64,000 nt of DNA from Scytalidium lignicola (taxonomy: Eukaryota; Ascomycota; Leotiomycetes), in contig NCSJ02000066.1 in assembly GCA_002812745.2 (NCBI GenBank), forward strand, positions 1 to 64,000, written 5' to 3'. Positions within the stretch are counted from its first letter, which is position 1. The number at the start of each line of letters is the position of its first letter. Positions 25,354-37,139 of this stretch are shown piece by piece. The translations under genes were made by a program, and so were the position numbers. Below the pieces are notes generated by a model. It saw only the letters and a program-made list of their open reading frames with translations, was not told the origin of the DNA and ran no database searches.

Positions 25354-25838
25354 ATTGAGGGAAATACTGTATGGGCTCGCGAATACGTCTCTTGCAGCCC
25401 AAATATTGGAAGGGTTTATTTCAAAACGAAGAGAAGGGCATCGCCCAGAAATATACTTGGTTGACATACCTTACCAATAGGGTATTTGGTGACTTAGGTG
25501 TTGAGCTCTTGATAAACGGAGTAGATTTCCGTTCACAAAGGGGGAAAGGCGATTAACCAACGCACCATGGTCCGAGTAGCTTCACCGGAACGAAAGTAGT
25601 GGTTACACTAGGCACCTTCTTGGACTCGTTGATATGAAGTTAATATCTTGCTGGTTCGTACACGTCACCTTTGATCTATGTAGTGTAACTTAAGTGGATA
25701 CTTTTCTATTCACGATTCCGCCAGATCTAGGTCATAATGACGAGAATGCAGAATATGTACACGAGCATTGTGAGGAACGACCGACTTTTACCTCAATTTA
25801 TTCAATTAATAATCCTGTAATCGTCGTAAAATGCTTGT
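25354..25838. other. Intergenic region
   Basis: Promoter side of the small GPI-type gene and 3' flank of the aminotransferase gene. Nothing else is seen. Confidence 0.4.
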
Positions 25839-27169
25839 CTATGCTTTTTTGTAGCCTGCCTCAGTGAGACCAGATTCTAACGCCTTGATTGCTCGATCAA
25901 TATCCCCACGTTCCAGATTAGTCTACATATAATAGTTAGCCACATGATGTAGAGGAGACTCTCTTGAGGCAATACTAACCACGCTGACGCCCATGTGACC
26001 AATTCTGAAGTATTTTGTAGCGATTTCTCTGTGTAAACCACCCGCAAAGATAACCCCCTTGCTCAAAATATTGGGCAGCAACTCTGTGCCTTTGACATTT
26101 TCGGGCAGATAGACTGCAGTCATTCCATTTGCTTGATTTTCAGGATTTGCAGCAAGTTGTTTGAGACCAAGATCCTCGACAGCCTTCTTAATCTTCTGGG
26201 AGGCTTGTGCATGTGCTACGAAGCGTTCAGATAATGGCTTGGAAAGAATTTGTGACAAAGTAGTATGGAGCGCATGGACCAACTGGGGTGATGGGGTAGC
26301 AAAGTAGGATGCCTTCCTGGCCTCATAGTTTTGCATAACTATGGTATATTAGCAATGAGTGCGTACGAGTGAGATTTGCACTTACTAGGAAGCCAATTCT
26401 TCATAGAAGCAAAGTATGAACCTGGTGGGTTCTTTCTGCCTTGGAATACCTTGATAGCTCGGCCACTAAACATCGAAATTGAAAGACCAGCAGGGCATCC
26501 AATCGCTTTTTGACTAGCAGTAATAACACCATCGAGTTTCCAGTTATCAAACTCAATATTTTCACTTCCAACACTGCAAACTCCGTCCACAATAAGTAAC
26601 GTGTCAGGAGAGACCCTATGGATCAACTCTGAAAGTGCTTTAAGCTCACTCAAAACGCCAGTCGATGTATCAACGTGTGTAACAGTGACCAACTTATATT
26701 TTTTCTCCTTCAACGCCTTCTCGATCTCTGGAAGCTGAGGCCTGTCTCCGATAGGAGCCTTCAGTTGCGTTGCCTTGGCACCGTATGTCTCAAGACAGTC
26801 AGCAAAGGAATCTGCAAAGTATCCAGAATGAAGGACCAAGACATCGTCGCCAGGTTCTGCCAAGTTTGCCGCAACAAGGTCCCAGCCAAGTGTACCAGAC
26901 CCAGAGAGAATAAATGGCTGAGAAGCAGTATCAGTGGTTTGGAAAAGCTGTCTTAACATCGAGAGCGTTTCGCCAAAGACTTTAACAAAGGGTGCGCCAA
27001 CATGACTCTCGCTACATTCATTCTTCACGTCAGTATCTAGTTCCTATGAAAGAAGTCGGGATTTTCACTTCTACACATACCTATAATGACTCATGGCGTG
27101 TAAGACCGCATCATCAAACTCAATTGGGCCGGGAATGAGCAAGGTGGCATGGTTGGGTTGACTCGACAT
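25839..27169 (-). CDS. AGX1: Alanine-glyoxylate / serine-pyruvate aminotransferase
   Basis: Four exons on the minus strand: 27169-27081, 27011-26386, 26338-25980 and 25922-25839, giving 385 residues. It is a class V PLP aminotransferase that converts glyoxylate plus alanine to glycine plus pyruvate. The start block TLLIPGPIEFDDAVLHAMSHY joins across intron 1 to SESHVGAPFVKVFGETL, as in yeast Agx1. The PLP lysine is in TASQKAIGCPAG (about Lys198), preceded by the aspartate of LLIVDGVCSVGS. The protein ends GLTEAGYKKA, with no clear PTS1. The frame stays open upstream to an ATG at 27427, through an n at 27313; that extension is Arg/Ser-rich and resembles a mitochondrial presequence, but I take the conserved MSSQ start here. 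The neighbouring class II aldolase gene reads the same way. Confidence 0.92.
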
Positions 27170-28057
27170 CTTGGAATCTGTATGTGATGCTACGCTAAAC
27201 CGTCGAATTCTTGGAGGTGATCGAGGTTCTACACTGGATGACCGTTCCACTGAATACGGCGTATTGATTGGGATTGACGGTCGAGGATCCAAGTGTCTCG
27301 AGATCACCGAAANGTCTTGCGTGAGGAGCCACGATGGTGGGGTAGACCTTGCGTAGAGCCACGGCTGCTGAGTTAATGCGTTGATCTCCGATTGGATGGT
27401 AGTTTTTTTAGACAAGGAGGCCGACAACCCTTAGATCGGTACTCTATCAGATTTCCTATCTGAAGGGGTTAGAGGTAGCTTAAAGGAATTTGTTTTGCTA
27501 TTGTATTGTCTAGAGCTGTTAAATTTCTTCGTGTCAGTCATCAAGCTCTCCGAGACAGTTCCGAAGTCGCAATTTCCCCGGATTTAGCCAAGAATCATGA
27601 CTAATCAGGGACGGGGCACACCAGGAGTCATAAAGTTTAAACCTTGAAATTTTCAAGTGATTGGAGCCGGATTGACTCTTTTTATGTAATATACTGATAT
27701 TAGGGTTCCCTCAGCACTAAGTTTTACAAAGAGGCGGATTCGTCTGCCGCCAGCTAAATGGAATTGAGCACTTGGAAAGGATGTTCTCCGCTTCCTGTGA
27801 ACATTTTCCCTCCCGGTTACGGACTTTCCAGAAATCATTATGCATCGTCCTAGTTGCAGCAAACTTACTCAATATGAGTTAATGAGGAAAGTTACACTGC
27901 CCCCAGCATGGTATATTCCATAGCATCTTCCTTTCTAAGCATAGCTAAGTTGGGGTAATTGGGGTAGTTGGGGTAATTGAATTAAAGGTCTAAATTGTAG
28001 GTTAAGGGAATTGCGATACTAAGAACTTAACTATTGCAGGATCAAGTTTAATTGCTA
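27170..28057. other. Intergenic region with possible N-terminal extension
   Basis: 27170-27427 may encode an alternative N-terminus of the aminotransferase. The rest is noncoding. A three-fold TTGGGGTAA repeat lies at 27950-27979. Confidence 0.4.
27950..27979 (+). repeat. Triple TTGGGGTAA/G repeat
   Basis: Three perfect or near-perfect 9-base units in tandem, each with a G4 tract. They lie just beyond the 3' end of the class II aldolase gene. Confidence 0.6.
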
Positions 28058-29443
28058 CTACGTACTAAAATCAATTTTCACATCATCAACCCCCTTTTCG
28101 ATCACCCCTGGTCCAGCCATGGCAAATATATATTCGAGGTCGGCTTGCGCCTCTGCATACAACGAATTCTTCTCACTTGCCATCTTGAAATTGTAGGCCG
28201 CCTCCTCATCGGTAACCACCGTTTTCTTGAGTTCAGGATTCCCTGCGGATGCAGCTTCGACTTGAAGTTGAATAGCACAACCACGGTCGAGAAGCCCAAA
28301 GAGAAAACCAGCTTCGTCTACGGTGCTTCCTGTCGATAGAAGACCATGGTTCAGAAGAATAGCAGCCTGGACTTGTTAGCTCACTGGCATAAGAATACCT
28401 ACCAGAGACGGGCAACAGGTACCTTATTCTTTTCACCCAGAGCTTTGGCAATATTAATTCCCTCTTCTTGTGCCAGAACGATGCCACCATAAGCATTATA
28501 CACTGCAATAGAATCATACAGGTAACAGATATCTTGATTTAGCATATCAAGCCCCCTCCCAAATACTGACCAGGCGCGGCCAGCAATTGTATGAGCGTGA
28601 CACACTGCATGAACGTCTGGACGCGCCTTATGGATCTCAGAATGGATAAAGAAACCTGCTCTGTTGATCGGCCTGGTCTAGAAAATATGTCAGATAGAGG
28701 TGCTTAAACTGCAAACTGTTGTCCTTTGTCTACCTTGTTTCCACCCACTATTTTCCCGGTAGCAATCTCCACACAAATGAGATCACCAGCTGTCATTAAT
28801 CCAAAATGCTTTCCGAGAGCGTTCATCCATATACATCCTGGATATTCGGGGTCGCGCACAGAAATGTGACCACTGAGGGTCTCCCGTTAGTGCTCTTTAT
28901 CAAGTTGACGGAAGAAGGGAATAGTTTGCATACCTAATACCTTCCGTGAAACCTTTATAAGCCCAATCTCTGAAGACAGCGGCCATATGAGTGAGGATAT
29001 GGCGGCGTTCTTCGGCATAAGAATTAAATTTAGGAATACCTACGTTTCGAGGTTAGATACTAGTTTCGAGATATATTCCATTTGGCGTGCAGTTATCCAT
29101 GGGCATTATCAATTGGTTAATTTAAAGATCTCGATATAAGGAATTTATTGTTTCAAAACAAAAGACGATTTAAATACGAATTTCTTGTCATGAATAGCCC
29201 TTGCTATTTAATACCTGGAAGTGATATAACTCAAAAAGAGAGAGCTGGTATAAACATGTTATGTTTATATTGACTTGTGAATAAATATACATCAAAGTGA
29301 CTCTCACCTTCCAATACTGTGTGACCATGGCTTAATGCCTCCAAGGGAGTCATGTCTTGTGACCCATGGACATGTTGAATGGGTTGTTTGGAAACAACAT
29401 CGCGTAACGGAACCTCACTTTCAACTGTTGCAGAAGGAGCCAT
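28058..29443 (-). CDS. Class II aldolase/adducin N-terminal domain protein
   Basis: Five exons on the minus strand: 29443-29308, 29039-28934, 28872-28734, 28677-28423 and 28366-28058, giving 314 residues. The family includes zinc-dependent fuculose-phosphate aldolases and the non-enzymatic adducin head. Fungal members of this length are often annotated as meiotically up-regulated Mug14-like proteins. The metal ligands are present: His154 and His156 in VCHAHT, and His219 in LLNHGLL. The phosphate-site loop [16 protein letters not shown] is also intact, so an active enzyme is plausible; the substrate is unknown. Intron 4 uses a GTACCT donor, chosen because it joins GEKNK to AAILLNHG in frame; the alternative read-through meets a stop. 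There are no targeting signals at either end. Confidence 0.88.
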
Positions 29444-31084
29444 TGATTTAACACAGTCTATAGAGCAATTAAAATTAGGAACTAAATTGACGGTTGATAA
29501 AGCAATTAATTTGAAAGTAGCGGGGTGAAGAGTAAAAGTGACATAGCACAGTATGATAACTTTGAGATGACGAGAGCGTATGCTACCGTAGATAAGCGTG
29601 GGGCGGATATCAAGAATGGGGTGGGGAATATAGATTCGAGTGCCTATCGGATAGGATTAACTATTTGGGAATCTAAATTACGTTGTTTTTATTTATCAAA
29701 CTTGATTGGACGTTCTCAGGTAAGATGTCAGATTCCCCATACTTGCATGTTTACTTCAACCGGAACCAATAGATTTAATATATCTCGACTTTCTCTCTTC
29801 GCTACAGAAAACAGGGTAATCTAGTGCAGGTATGTATACCTACCTACCATAATGATTGGACTATGGAGAAGCACCATGATCTAGGAGTTGGTGTGAACAA
29901 GGAATTAGCTTACGAAACTTAAGCATCCTTATCATCCGAATTATCTATACTGCACAACTTAGAACAAAGCTGGAGAAAACTGATAAGATAACTACAAACT
30001 ATATACTATGATTCACTGAATTGAAATGGAGATGCCTTACTAGACTTTAAATAACACGTAAATAATTATTTTTCTAATTGATATTCTGCTTATAAAAAGA
30101 GTCCTTAGTTATAGAGATTGTCAGATCTCTCATAAGGACAACCATATATAGACAGAGAGGAACGAGTATGAGGGCAGTAACTAACGTTAGATTCCATCCT
30201 AGGCTCTCTCCATCGAGACTATACATATGAGAGATCAACTCCTTGCACAATTGGTTTCGAGTAATGCTTGATGGGATGTTATTAGCAGATATTTGCATAA
30301 CGGTAGCGAAATGAAAGACGAGTGCTCGTGAAAAAGAAGGTGAACAAAAAAANTTCAAAAAAAAAGAAGCTTAGAGAGGCAGAGAATTTAGGAGGAGAGA
30401 CACATGAAGAAATTATTTAACGCATGGGTGTTCCAACCTTCGACAATGAAAGCGAATTCCGATTATCGGAAGGATACCCAAATGACCATTTCCGCCGTGA
30501 CAAAAATCACTAAAGGGGCGGCCGAGCTGGAACCAAGCATTCTTATGGGTAACAAAGATAGCATGTGATTACTGATCTCTGAAGTCACATGTGGTTGAAA
30601 GTTGGGCGCCGCGGCTAGCCTGGGAACATTATATTTTGTGGGTTATCTTACATAACTTTGATATGCTGGATATGCTGTAGGTTACTAGTTGTTCTCGCCT
30701 TCTAATTTACAGTAGAGGTGCCTTTCTCGTTTTCTCATATATCGGCAGACACTGAGGAGGGAAACGAAAGACCTTTATTTACAATACCTTACAATTTACC
30801 TACGATTGGAATCTGGATGACCATACCTTCATAATTTCAATCTTTAAACGAGAAGGGTTGCTTCAATTAGACCTCGGTATCTCCGCACCTGATCCATTTC
30901 TGAATGTTAGACCGAAGGTTTGTCAGTCAGCCGCGTCATATCGTTGGCTCGAGCCAGTGCCATGTCTACCGAGGCTCGGATTAAGTGTAGCCCCACATTC
31001 CGAAGGGATGTCATATACGGAGTATTTCTATTAAGTCTCCAGACATTCACTTTCTATAGTACAAAGAAATAAAACACCATCAAA
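29444..31084. other. Divergent promoter region, aldolase-type gene / acyl-CoA oxidase
   Basis: Separates two genes read away from each other. It is fairly A+T-rich from 29,450 to 30,450. One weak small ORF is listed separately. An n sits in an A run at about 30353. Confidence 0.45.
30074..30298 (-). CDS. Possible small single-pass membrane protein
   Basis: An open frame of 74 codons from an ATG at 30298. It contains one strongly hydrophobic stretch (LTLVTALILVPLCLYMVVLM) followed by a basic/polar tail. No family is recognised and no intron is needed. In A+T-rich intergenic DNA such frames arise by chance, so support is weak. Confidence 0.2.
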   Translation of the reverse strand: MQISANNIPSSITRNQLCKELISHMYSLDGESLGWNLTLVTALILVPLCLYMVVLMRDLTISITKDSFYKQNIN

Positions 31085-33333
31085 ATGACTCCAAAGCCTC
31101 AATGGGTCAAGGACCTAAAGCCTGCCGCGCCTCAAGGCACAGACCTCCTCCAGGCGGAAAGGGACAAGTCCACCATCAATGTTGAGCAGTTGTCGAACCT
31201 ACTTTTTACCAAGGAAGCCTTAGACCGTCAGAACCGGATACTTAAGATTCTTGAGAATGAGAAGCTCTTCGATAAATCGAGAGACTACTTTGATGGGCGG
31301 ATAGATAAATTTAAGACTGCTCTGGCAAGAGCTAAAAGATTGCGGCAGTTGCAGGTTAAACACAAGTGGGACACCACTGAGTATCATGTCGCCAATGATT
31401 TGATCAGCGAGCCGGGACCTTACGGCTTACATGCAAGCATGTTCTTGGTATTTATACAAAATTCCTACTGCATTGGTGGGTTACTGATATTCTGCAGACT
31501 ACTCTTCGTGAACAAGGTACTCCAGAACAACACAAGCTCTTCCTTGAACCTGCAGAACAATACAAATACATTGGATGCTACGCACAAACAGAATTGGGCC
31601 ATGGCTCCAATGTGAGAGGTTTGGAGGCCACTGCGACTTGGAATCCTGATGATAAAACTTTCATCCTTCACTCACCTCATCTCACCGCTGCGAAGTGGTG
31701 GATCGGTTCCCTCGGACGGACAGCAAACCATGCAGTCGTGATGGCACAGTTAATTATCAACGGCAAACCATATGGCCCACATCCGTTCGTCTGCCAAATT
31801 CGAGACCTCAAAACCCACGAACCTCTCGAGGGAGTTTACGTAGGTGATATTGGCCCGAAGTTTGGATATAATACTATGGATAATGGCTTTCTTCTTCTCA
31901 ACCAGGTCAAAGTTCCCCATGTCAACATGCTAGCTCGTTTCTCTAGAGTGGATCCTAGCACCAACAAATACGTTAGACCCTCTTCGCCTTCATTAATTTA
32001 TGGTACGCTTACTTGGGTGCGCTCCAATATTGTTCTCCAGTCTGGTGGTGTTTTGGCACGTGGAGTCACTATCGCGACAAGATATGCAGCTGTTAGGCGA
32101 CAGTTCCAAGACCGAGATGGCCCAGCAGATGTGGAAGGGGAGAACCAAGTTCTTAATTATACTATGGTGCAGTACCGACTGCTGCCTCTCCTCGCGTCAA
32201 CATTTGCCCTGCATTTTACGGGTCAAGCTATGATGGCACTGTATGAAGCAAACCAGAAGAACATGAAGTCAAAGGCAAGCACAGATGATGCAAAGAGAAG
32301 TGCGGGGCCAGAGCAAATACAGTCGGCAAGTGACTTACTAGCTGATTTGCACGCCACTTCTTGTGGCCTTAAGGCTCTTGGCAGTACCACTGCCGCTGAG
32401 GGATTAGAAGTCTGCCGAAGAGCTTGTGGTGGACACGGTTACAGCAGCTTCAGCGGTATTGGGACGTGGTATGCCGACTACCTCCCTACCACAACTTGGG
32501 AAGGGGATAACTATATGTTGACTCAACAAGTTGCCCGATATGTAAGTTCCCTGGGAGATCTCTCACGAATCTGAATGCTAATTCTATAGCTTTTGAAATC
32601 TGCGAGATCTGTGTTGAAGGGTAATGCCCCAAACAATGACACCGCCAGAATCTTGACCACATTCCTTAAAAAACAAGATATGGGTGCTGCCCATGATATC
32701 CTTGGCTCAGATAGCGATCTTGTAGCTGCCTTTGCCTGGCGTACATCCTTCCTGACTTTCGAAGCTCTCAAACACCGTGATCAAGAGAAGAACTCCTGGA
32801 ATTCCCTGCTCGTTGATTTCTGGCGCTTGAGTACTGCCCACTCACAGTACCTCGTAGTCAAAAACTTCTACGATGCTCTTCAAAACGAAAAGCTTCAGAA
32901 GGAGCTCGACCCAGAAACAGTTGGAATCATGCACAAGCTTTTCCGATTGTACGCCCTTCACACACTTGAAAAGGAGGCTTCGGAATTTTATTCTTCCTCC
33001 GCTGTTACCGTACGACAAATTCAGCTTGCTAGAACAAAGACTGTTATGAAGTTGCTCGAGGAGATTAGGCCTCATGCGCTTAGACTTGTTGATGCCTGGC
33101 AATTTCCAGATTGGCAACTAAACTCCTCGCTTGGCCGTAAGGATGGAAATGTTTATGGTAGGAGTTCTATTTCCTCGTGATTTGGTATATCTTACTAACT
33201 ATTGCTTTTAGAGGATATGTTCCACAGAGCAAGCGAACTCAACCCTCTTAATGCTTTGACCATTGATCCATATGCCGACAATGATGTATTGGTTAAGCGT
33301 GATGAAACAGCAAGTTTCAGGGCTAAGCTATAG
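31085..33333 (+). CDS. POX1: Acyl-CoA oxidase, peroxisomal beta-oxidation
   Basis: Four exons: 31085-31447, 31498-32541, 32590-33157 and 33212-33333, giving 698 residues. It oxidises acyl-CoA to trans-2-enoyl-CoA with FAD and releases hydrogen peroxide, the first step of peroxisomal beta-oxidation. The N-terminal helical domain ends at GLHASMFL and joins TTLREQGTPEQHKLFL. The FAD/substrate region has CYAQTELGHGSNVRGLEATA and GDIGPKFGYNTMDNGF. The catalytic glutamate is in TTTWEGDNYMLTQQVARY (about Glu456), after CRRACGGHGYSSFSG. The C-terminus is FRAKL, whose last three residues AKL are a PTS1 variant consistent with peroxisomal import. Length is normal for the family (650-720). Each intron has a clear GT..AG, and reading through introns 2 or 3 meets stops. 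Confidence 0.95.
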
Positions 33334-33789
33334 TTGTAAAATGTAAACAACATACTGTAGAGAAATTATATAGAGGGACTTTTGATAGGGGGTCGAAAAT
33401 AAATAGACAGGCACGGTTTTGGAAACCAATTCTACAATTCTGTATATTTAGCATAAAAAATTGGGTTTTGATAAGAGTATTGTTTGCTACTGCATTCTGC
33501 TTATTGTAACTTCTCTATCTCAAAAGATGGCTCACATCTATCTCATTCTAAAATATAATTGTAAGGCTGACTACGCGGGACACAAGGCTGTTCAGCCTAG
33601 TGAGCGGGTTCTGACGGTTAACGCGCACGGTTCATCGCCCTCCACTCACCGAACAACCTCCAAGCCCCATATATATGCCGTAGCTCTAGAACTCGTTCGG
33701 CCTCCTTTTTCGAATCAACTCCCTTTCATGGCGTACATAGCCTTCAATAATCTCTCACCACGGCGGCAGAAACGATCGAACTGGAAGGG
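33334..33789. other. Intergenic region
   Basis: 3' flank of the oxidase gene and promoter of the sugar transporter. No further gene is seen. Confidence 0.4.
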
Positions 33790-35615
33790 ATGGCGGATGC
33801 AGATCGGCAGCCCCTTATAGGCAGGGAGGATGCTGAAGGTCGAGACGGAGATGTCTATGAAGATGCCTTGGTAATTGAGAAGAGTGCAGGTGCGCTTGGA
33901 CTTTACGTCTGGCTTTTGACTTTGACTGCTGGAATTAGTGGTCTTCTTTTTGGCTGTAAGTTCAGACTTCATCGCTGGTTGTTCTGTTATTAAGTCACTG
34001 ACGGGCACGTTTCTAGATGATACAGGTGCGTTCCCCTTGTGCTGGTGCACATAGACCAGAGGGTTTAGAACCCATCATTTCAATTGCCTAACAACTATAT
34101 TAGGTGTGATCTCTGCAACATTGGTGTCTATCAATAGCTCCCTTGGCCATCCGTTGACGACTCTGGATAAGTCCTTGATTACCTCTGCTACAGCTCTCTT
34201 TGCTCTGCTGGTGTCACCAATATCTGGTATTCTTGCAGATGCGCTGGGTCGGAAACGAGTTATACTATTAGCAGATGTTGCTTTTATCGTTGGTGCTGGA
34301 CTCCAAGCTATCACAACATCAGTCTTTGGCATGATCATTGGTCGATGCATAGTTGGTGTTGCCGTTGGTGCCGGGAGTTTCGTAGCTCCTCTCTATATTG
34401 CAGAATTGGCACCTGCTGCTTTTAGAGGACGCTTAATGACCTTGAATGTCTTATTCATAACCCTTGGACAAGTGATAGCATATATTGTTGGTTGGTTATT
34501 CACCGAACTTGGTGATAAAGAAACTGGTTGGAGATGGCTGGTTGGACTTGGTAGCCTTCCAGCTATAGCTCAGGCACTTATCATGGTCTCTATGCCAGAG
34601 ACCCCTAGATGGCTTGTCATGAAGGACCGCCAAAAGGAAGCTGAAAAGGTCCTGACTAAAGTGTTTGGGTCCGCCCCTGATGTACAGAAGATTGTGAAGC
34701 ATACCCTTAGAGGAATTGACAAAGAAGTCCGGGAGGAACAACAAGCAAAGGCTGGAAGAAGCCAAAGCCAAAATGAAGGAGAAGACCACTCCTGGCTTGC
34801 TGGGACTAATTGGGGGGAGCTTTTCCGTGTTCCTGGAAATAGGAGGGCCTTGACAATTGCATGTTTGCTCCAGGGTCTGCAACAGCTCTGTGGCTTTGTA
34901 AGCTTCACATACACCTCATAGTATCCTTTCTGAAAGTAGCTAATGAACGACTCAGAACTCACTCATGTACTTCTCAGCTACCATATTCACACTTCTGGAT
35001 TTCTCAAATCCGACTCTGACATCGCTCTCAGTTGCCGTTACGAACTTTATCATGACTTGCATTGCAATCCTAATCATAGATCGCGTTGGAAAAAGAAGAA
35101 TGCTTCTATGTTCACTCCCTATCATGGCTATTGGTCTCCTTGCCTGCAGTGTTGGATTCGCCTTCATCACACTTCCATCAAGTTCTAGTCTAGTCAATCC
35201 ATCGTCATCTCCAGATACGCGTGTTCAGGTACCATATTCGAAACGCTTTGCTCCGGCATTCATTTTGGCCAACATCATGTTGTATGTTGCTGCTTATGCA
35301 ATCGGACTAGGCAACGTTCCGTGGATGCAAAGCGAACTCTTCCCTCTAAACGTGCGTTCCATAGGTTCTGGAATTAGCACATCTTGTAATTGGGGTTCTA
35401 ACTTTATTGTTGGACTGTCATTCTTGCCAATGATGGAATTCCTGACACCGACGTGGACGTTCGTGGTATATGCCATTGTTTGCTTTGCCGGCTGGCTTTG
35501 TATCTGGCGCATATATCCCGAAACAAACGGATTGAGTTTGGAAGAAATGAGTCTCTTATTGGCTAACGGGTGGGGTGTCAAAGAAAGCTTGAGGCGCAGA
35601 GAAGATATCTCTTGA
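33790..35615 (+). CDS. MFS sugar transporter, myo-inositol (Itr) type
   Basis: Four exons: 33790-33955, 34017-34025 (9 bases), 34104-34897 and 34956-35615, giving 542 residues with 12 predicted membrane segments. It has the hallmarks of the sugar-porter family: GLLFGYDTGVISA in segment 1, ADALGRKRVIL in loop 2-3, SMPETPRWL after segment 6, LQGLQQLCGFNSLMYFSATIF in segment 7, DRVGKRR in loop 8-9 and PETNGLSLEE after segment 12. GNVPWMQSELFP in segment 10 and overall resemblance to fungal Itr1/Itr2 favour a proton/myo-inositol symporter of the plasma membrane; the exact sugar is inferred. The 9-base exon supplies most of YDT in the conserved GYDTG motif and is needed to keep the frame. Confidence 0.92.
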
Positions 35616-36389
35616 GTGTTCAAACATACGTTGAGTTTTCCTTGCAGCCGCAGAGAAAGGACATTGGCATGCACACAGCGCCAGGTGAGTGTTTCGAGAG
35701 CTTTAATCAGTAGAAACTTCACTAGAAATATAACAACCTAAAAGATATGTCGGTAGCTGTCTTTTTCCGAAAGAGGAGAATTTGGTAAGTTTAAAGCATT
35801 TTATGATTCACTGCTGTCTTTAGTGTCGGAGTGTTTGATCCTGAAGCGCAACAATTTCATAGCAACGCCGCAAGTTGTCTCGGCGATAGCTCTATAAGAT
35901 ACCTATTTTCAATCTTGTCATCTTTATATCAAAAATTCATACAAAGTTAGCTCTGTTCACTTTCTAGCCGTTACCCATTTCGTGGACAACTTGTCTATCT
36001 GTTCAGATCTCATCAAGCATTGCCACTAGTATTTTCTTTGACATATTGCATATCAGAATCACCAACATCGACAGTGCGTCGTCGTCGTCACTATTGTAAG
36101 TTCTATTTCATCAACTTTTTCTCTTTACTTGTTGTGGCTATCTTTGGCTGTTGTTGAGAAGATCTATTTCATTCAAACTACATCCCCCTATCCTATCTTA
36201 CTTAATGGGCAGTATCACCTTTCCATCTTCAATAGTTGCAGCTGGCATAGTATTGCAGTGTCCATTCTGGATGGAATCAACCACGTCAAATTAGGTTGGA
36301 TCTACGCGTCCTATCATCATCATCATCATCACTCCTACTATAGACTTTGCAAAGTTGATATTAACTAATCAAAAAAGTAGCAAATAAAT
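35616..36389. other. Intergenic region
   Basis: Holds the promoter and leader of the next gene, including a short ATC repeat at about 36316-36333. A possible 5' UTR intron (GTAAGT at about 36096) is visible but unproven. Confidence 0.4.
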
Positions 36390-37139
36390 ATGGCGACTGA
36401 AGAAAATAAAAAGACCAAGGAGGAGCTCGATGCCCTCATGAAGAAGGCAAAGAAGGGCATGAAATCCACCTTTAAGGAGGAGGTTTTCAGCCCGCTTCCC
36501 ATTACGCACAAGAGGGCTTTATTCGTTCCCAATTACGTATTCGGCATGCGTGCAATGCGACTGATCCAGTATCAGTTGGACTTCATAGCCATGCTGGATA
36601 AGTCAAGAGCCTCTCTCACCAAGGAGGAGCATAAGGAGTACTCTGACTTCATCGGTGACTTTGCCAAGACGCTTCAGGCTCAACTCAATCGACGGGCGGA
36701 GGCGGAGCATAAACGCGAACGTCATATGTACCTTGTGTACGCGGTTCGTGAGTGCAAGGTGCTTCAGGAGTTGCTGTTTGGTGATTGGCGAGTTTTGGAG
36801 GCTGAGGAGGGAGTTGGAGAGAATGGCGTTAAGGAAGGAGGAGATGGAAGTAAAAAGAAGGGAGGAAAGGGTGGAAAGAAGGAGAAAGGAGAAGATGGGG
36901 GCAAAATGATTGAAGGAGGAAATGAAAGCATGAAGGAGAAAGGAGAGGATGGTGGCAAGAAAGATGAAGGAGGAAATAAAGGCAAAGAGAAGGAGGAAGG
37001 AGGAAATGAAATCAAGAAGGAGAAAGGAGGAGGAATTGAAAGCAAGGAGAAAGAGCAAGCTGGAGGAAATGGAAGCAAGAAGGCAAAGAAAGGTGGAAAG
37101 AAGAAGAGGTCAGCCAAGACCAAGGGTCCAGTCGCTTGA
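36390..37139 (+). CDS. Hypothetical protein with Lys/Gly/Glu repeat tail
   Basis: A single-exon frame of 249 residues. Residues about 1-135 are a mixed-charge, mostly helical domain (blocks FSPLPITHKRALFVPNYVFG and RAMRLIQYQLDFIAMLDKS). From about residue 145 to the end the protein is a degenerate repeat of GGNES/KKEKGE-type units of 11-16 residues, closing with GGKKKRSAKTKG. The start has a good context (AAATATGG). I recognise no family. The basic tail could bind nucleic acid or membranes, but this is only composition. The repeat DNA is purine-rich, and other frames stay open there, which is a by-product of composition. Confidence 0.65.
   Translation: MATEENKKTKEELDALMKKAKKGMKSTFKEEVFSPLPITHKRALFVPNYVFGMRAMRLIQYQLDFIAMLDKSRASLTKEEHKEYSDFIGDFAKTLQAQLNRRAEAEHKRERHMYLVYAVRECKVLQELLFGDWRVLEAEEGVGENGVKEGGDGSKKKGGKGGKKEKGEDGGKMIEGGNESMKEKGEDGGKKDEGGNKGKEKEEGGNEIKKEKGGGIESKEKEQAGGNGSKKAKKGGKKKRSAKTKGPVA

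Noticed and set aside
31085..35615. A metabolic gene cluster joining acyl-CoA oxidase, aminotransferase, aldolase and transporter
   Set aside because: Directions differ, spacing is ordinary, the genes are widespread housekeeping types, and no core biosynthetic enzyme or cluster regulator is present.
36603..37123. Minus-strand Phe/Leu/Pro/Ser-rich ORFs opposite the Lys/Gly-repeat gene
   Set aside because: Their repeats are the antisense of the purine-rich repeat DNA.
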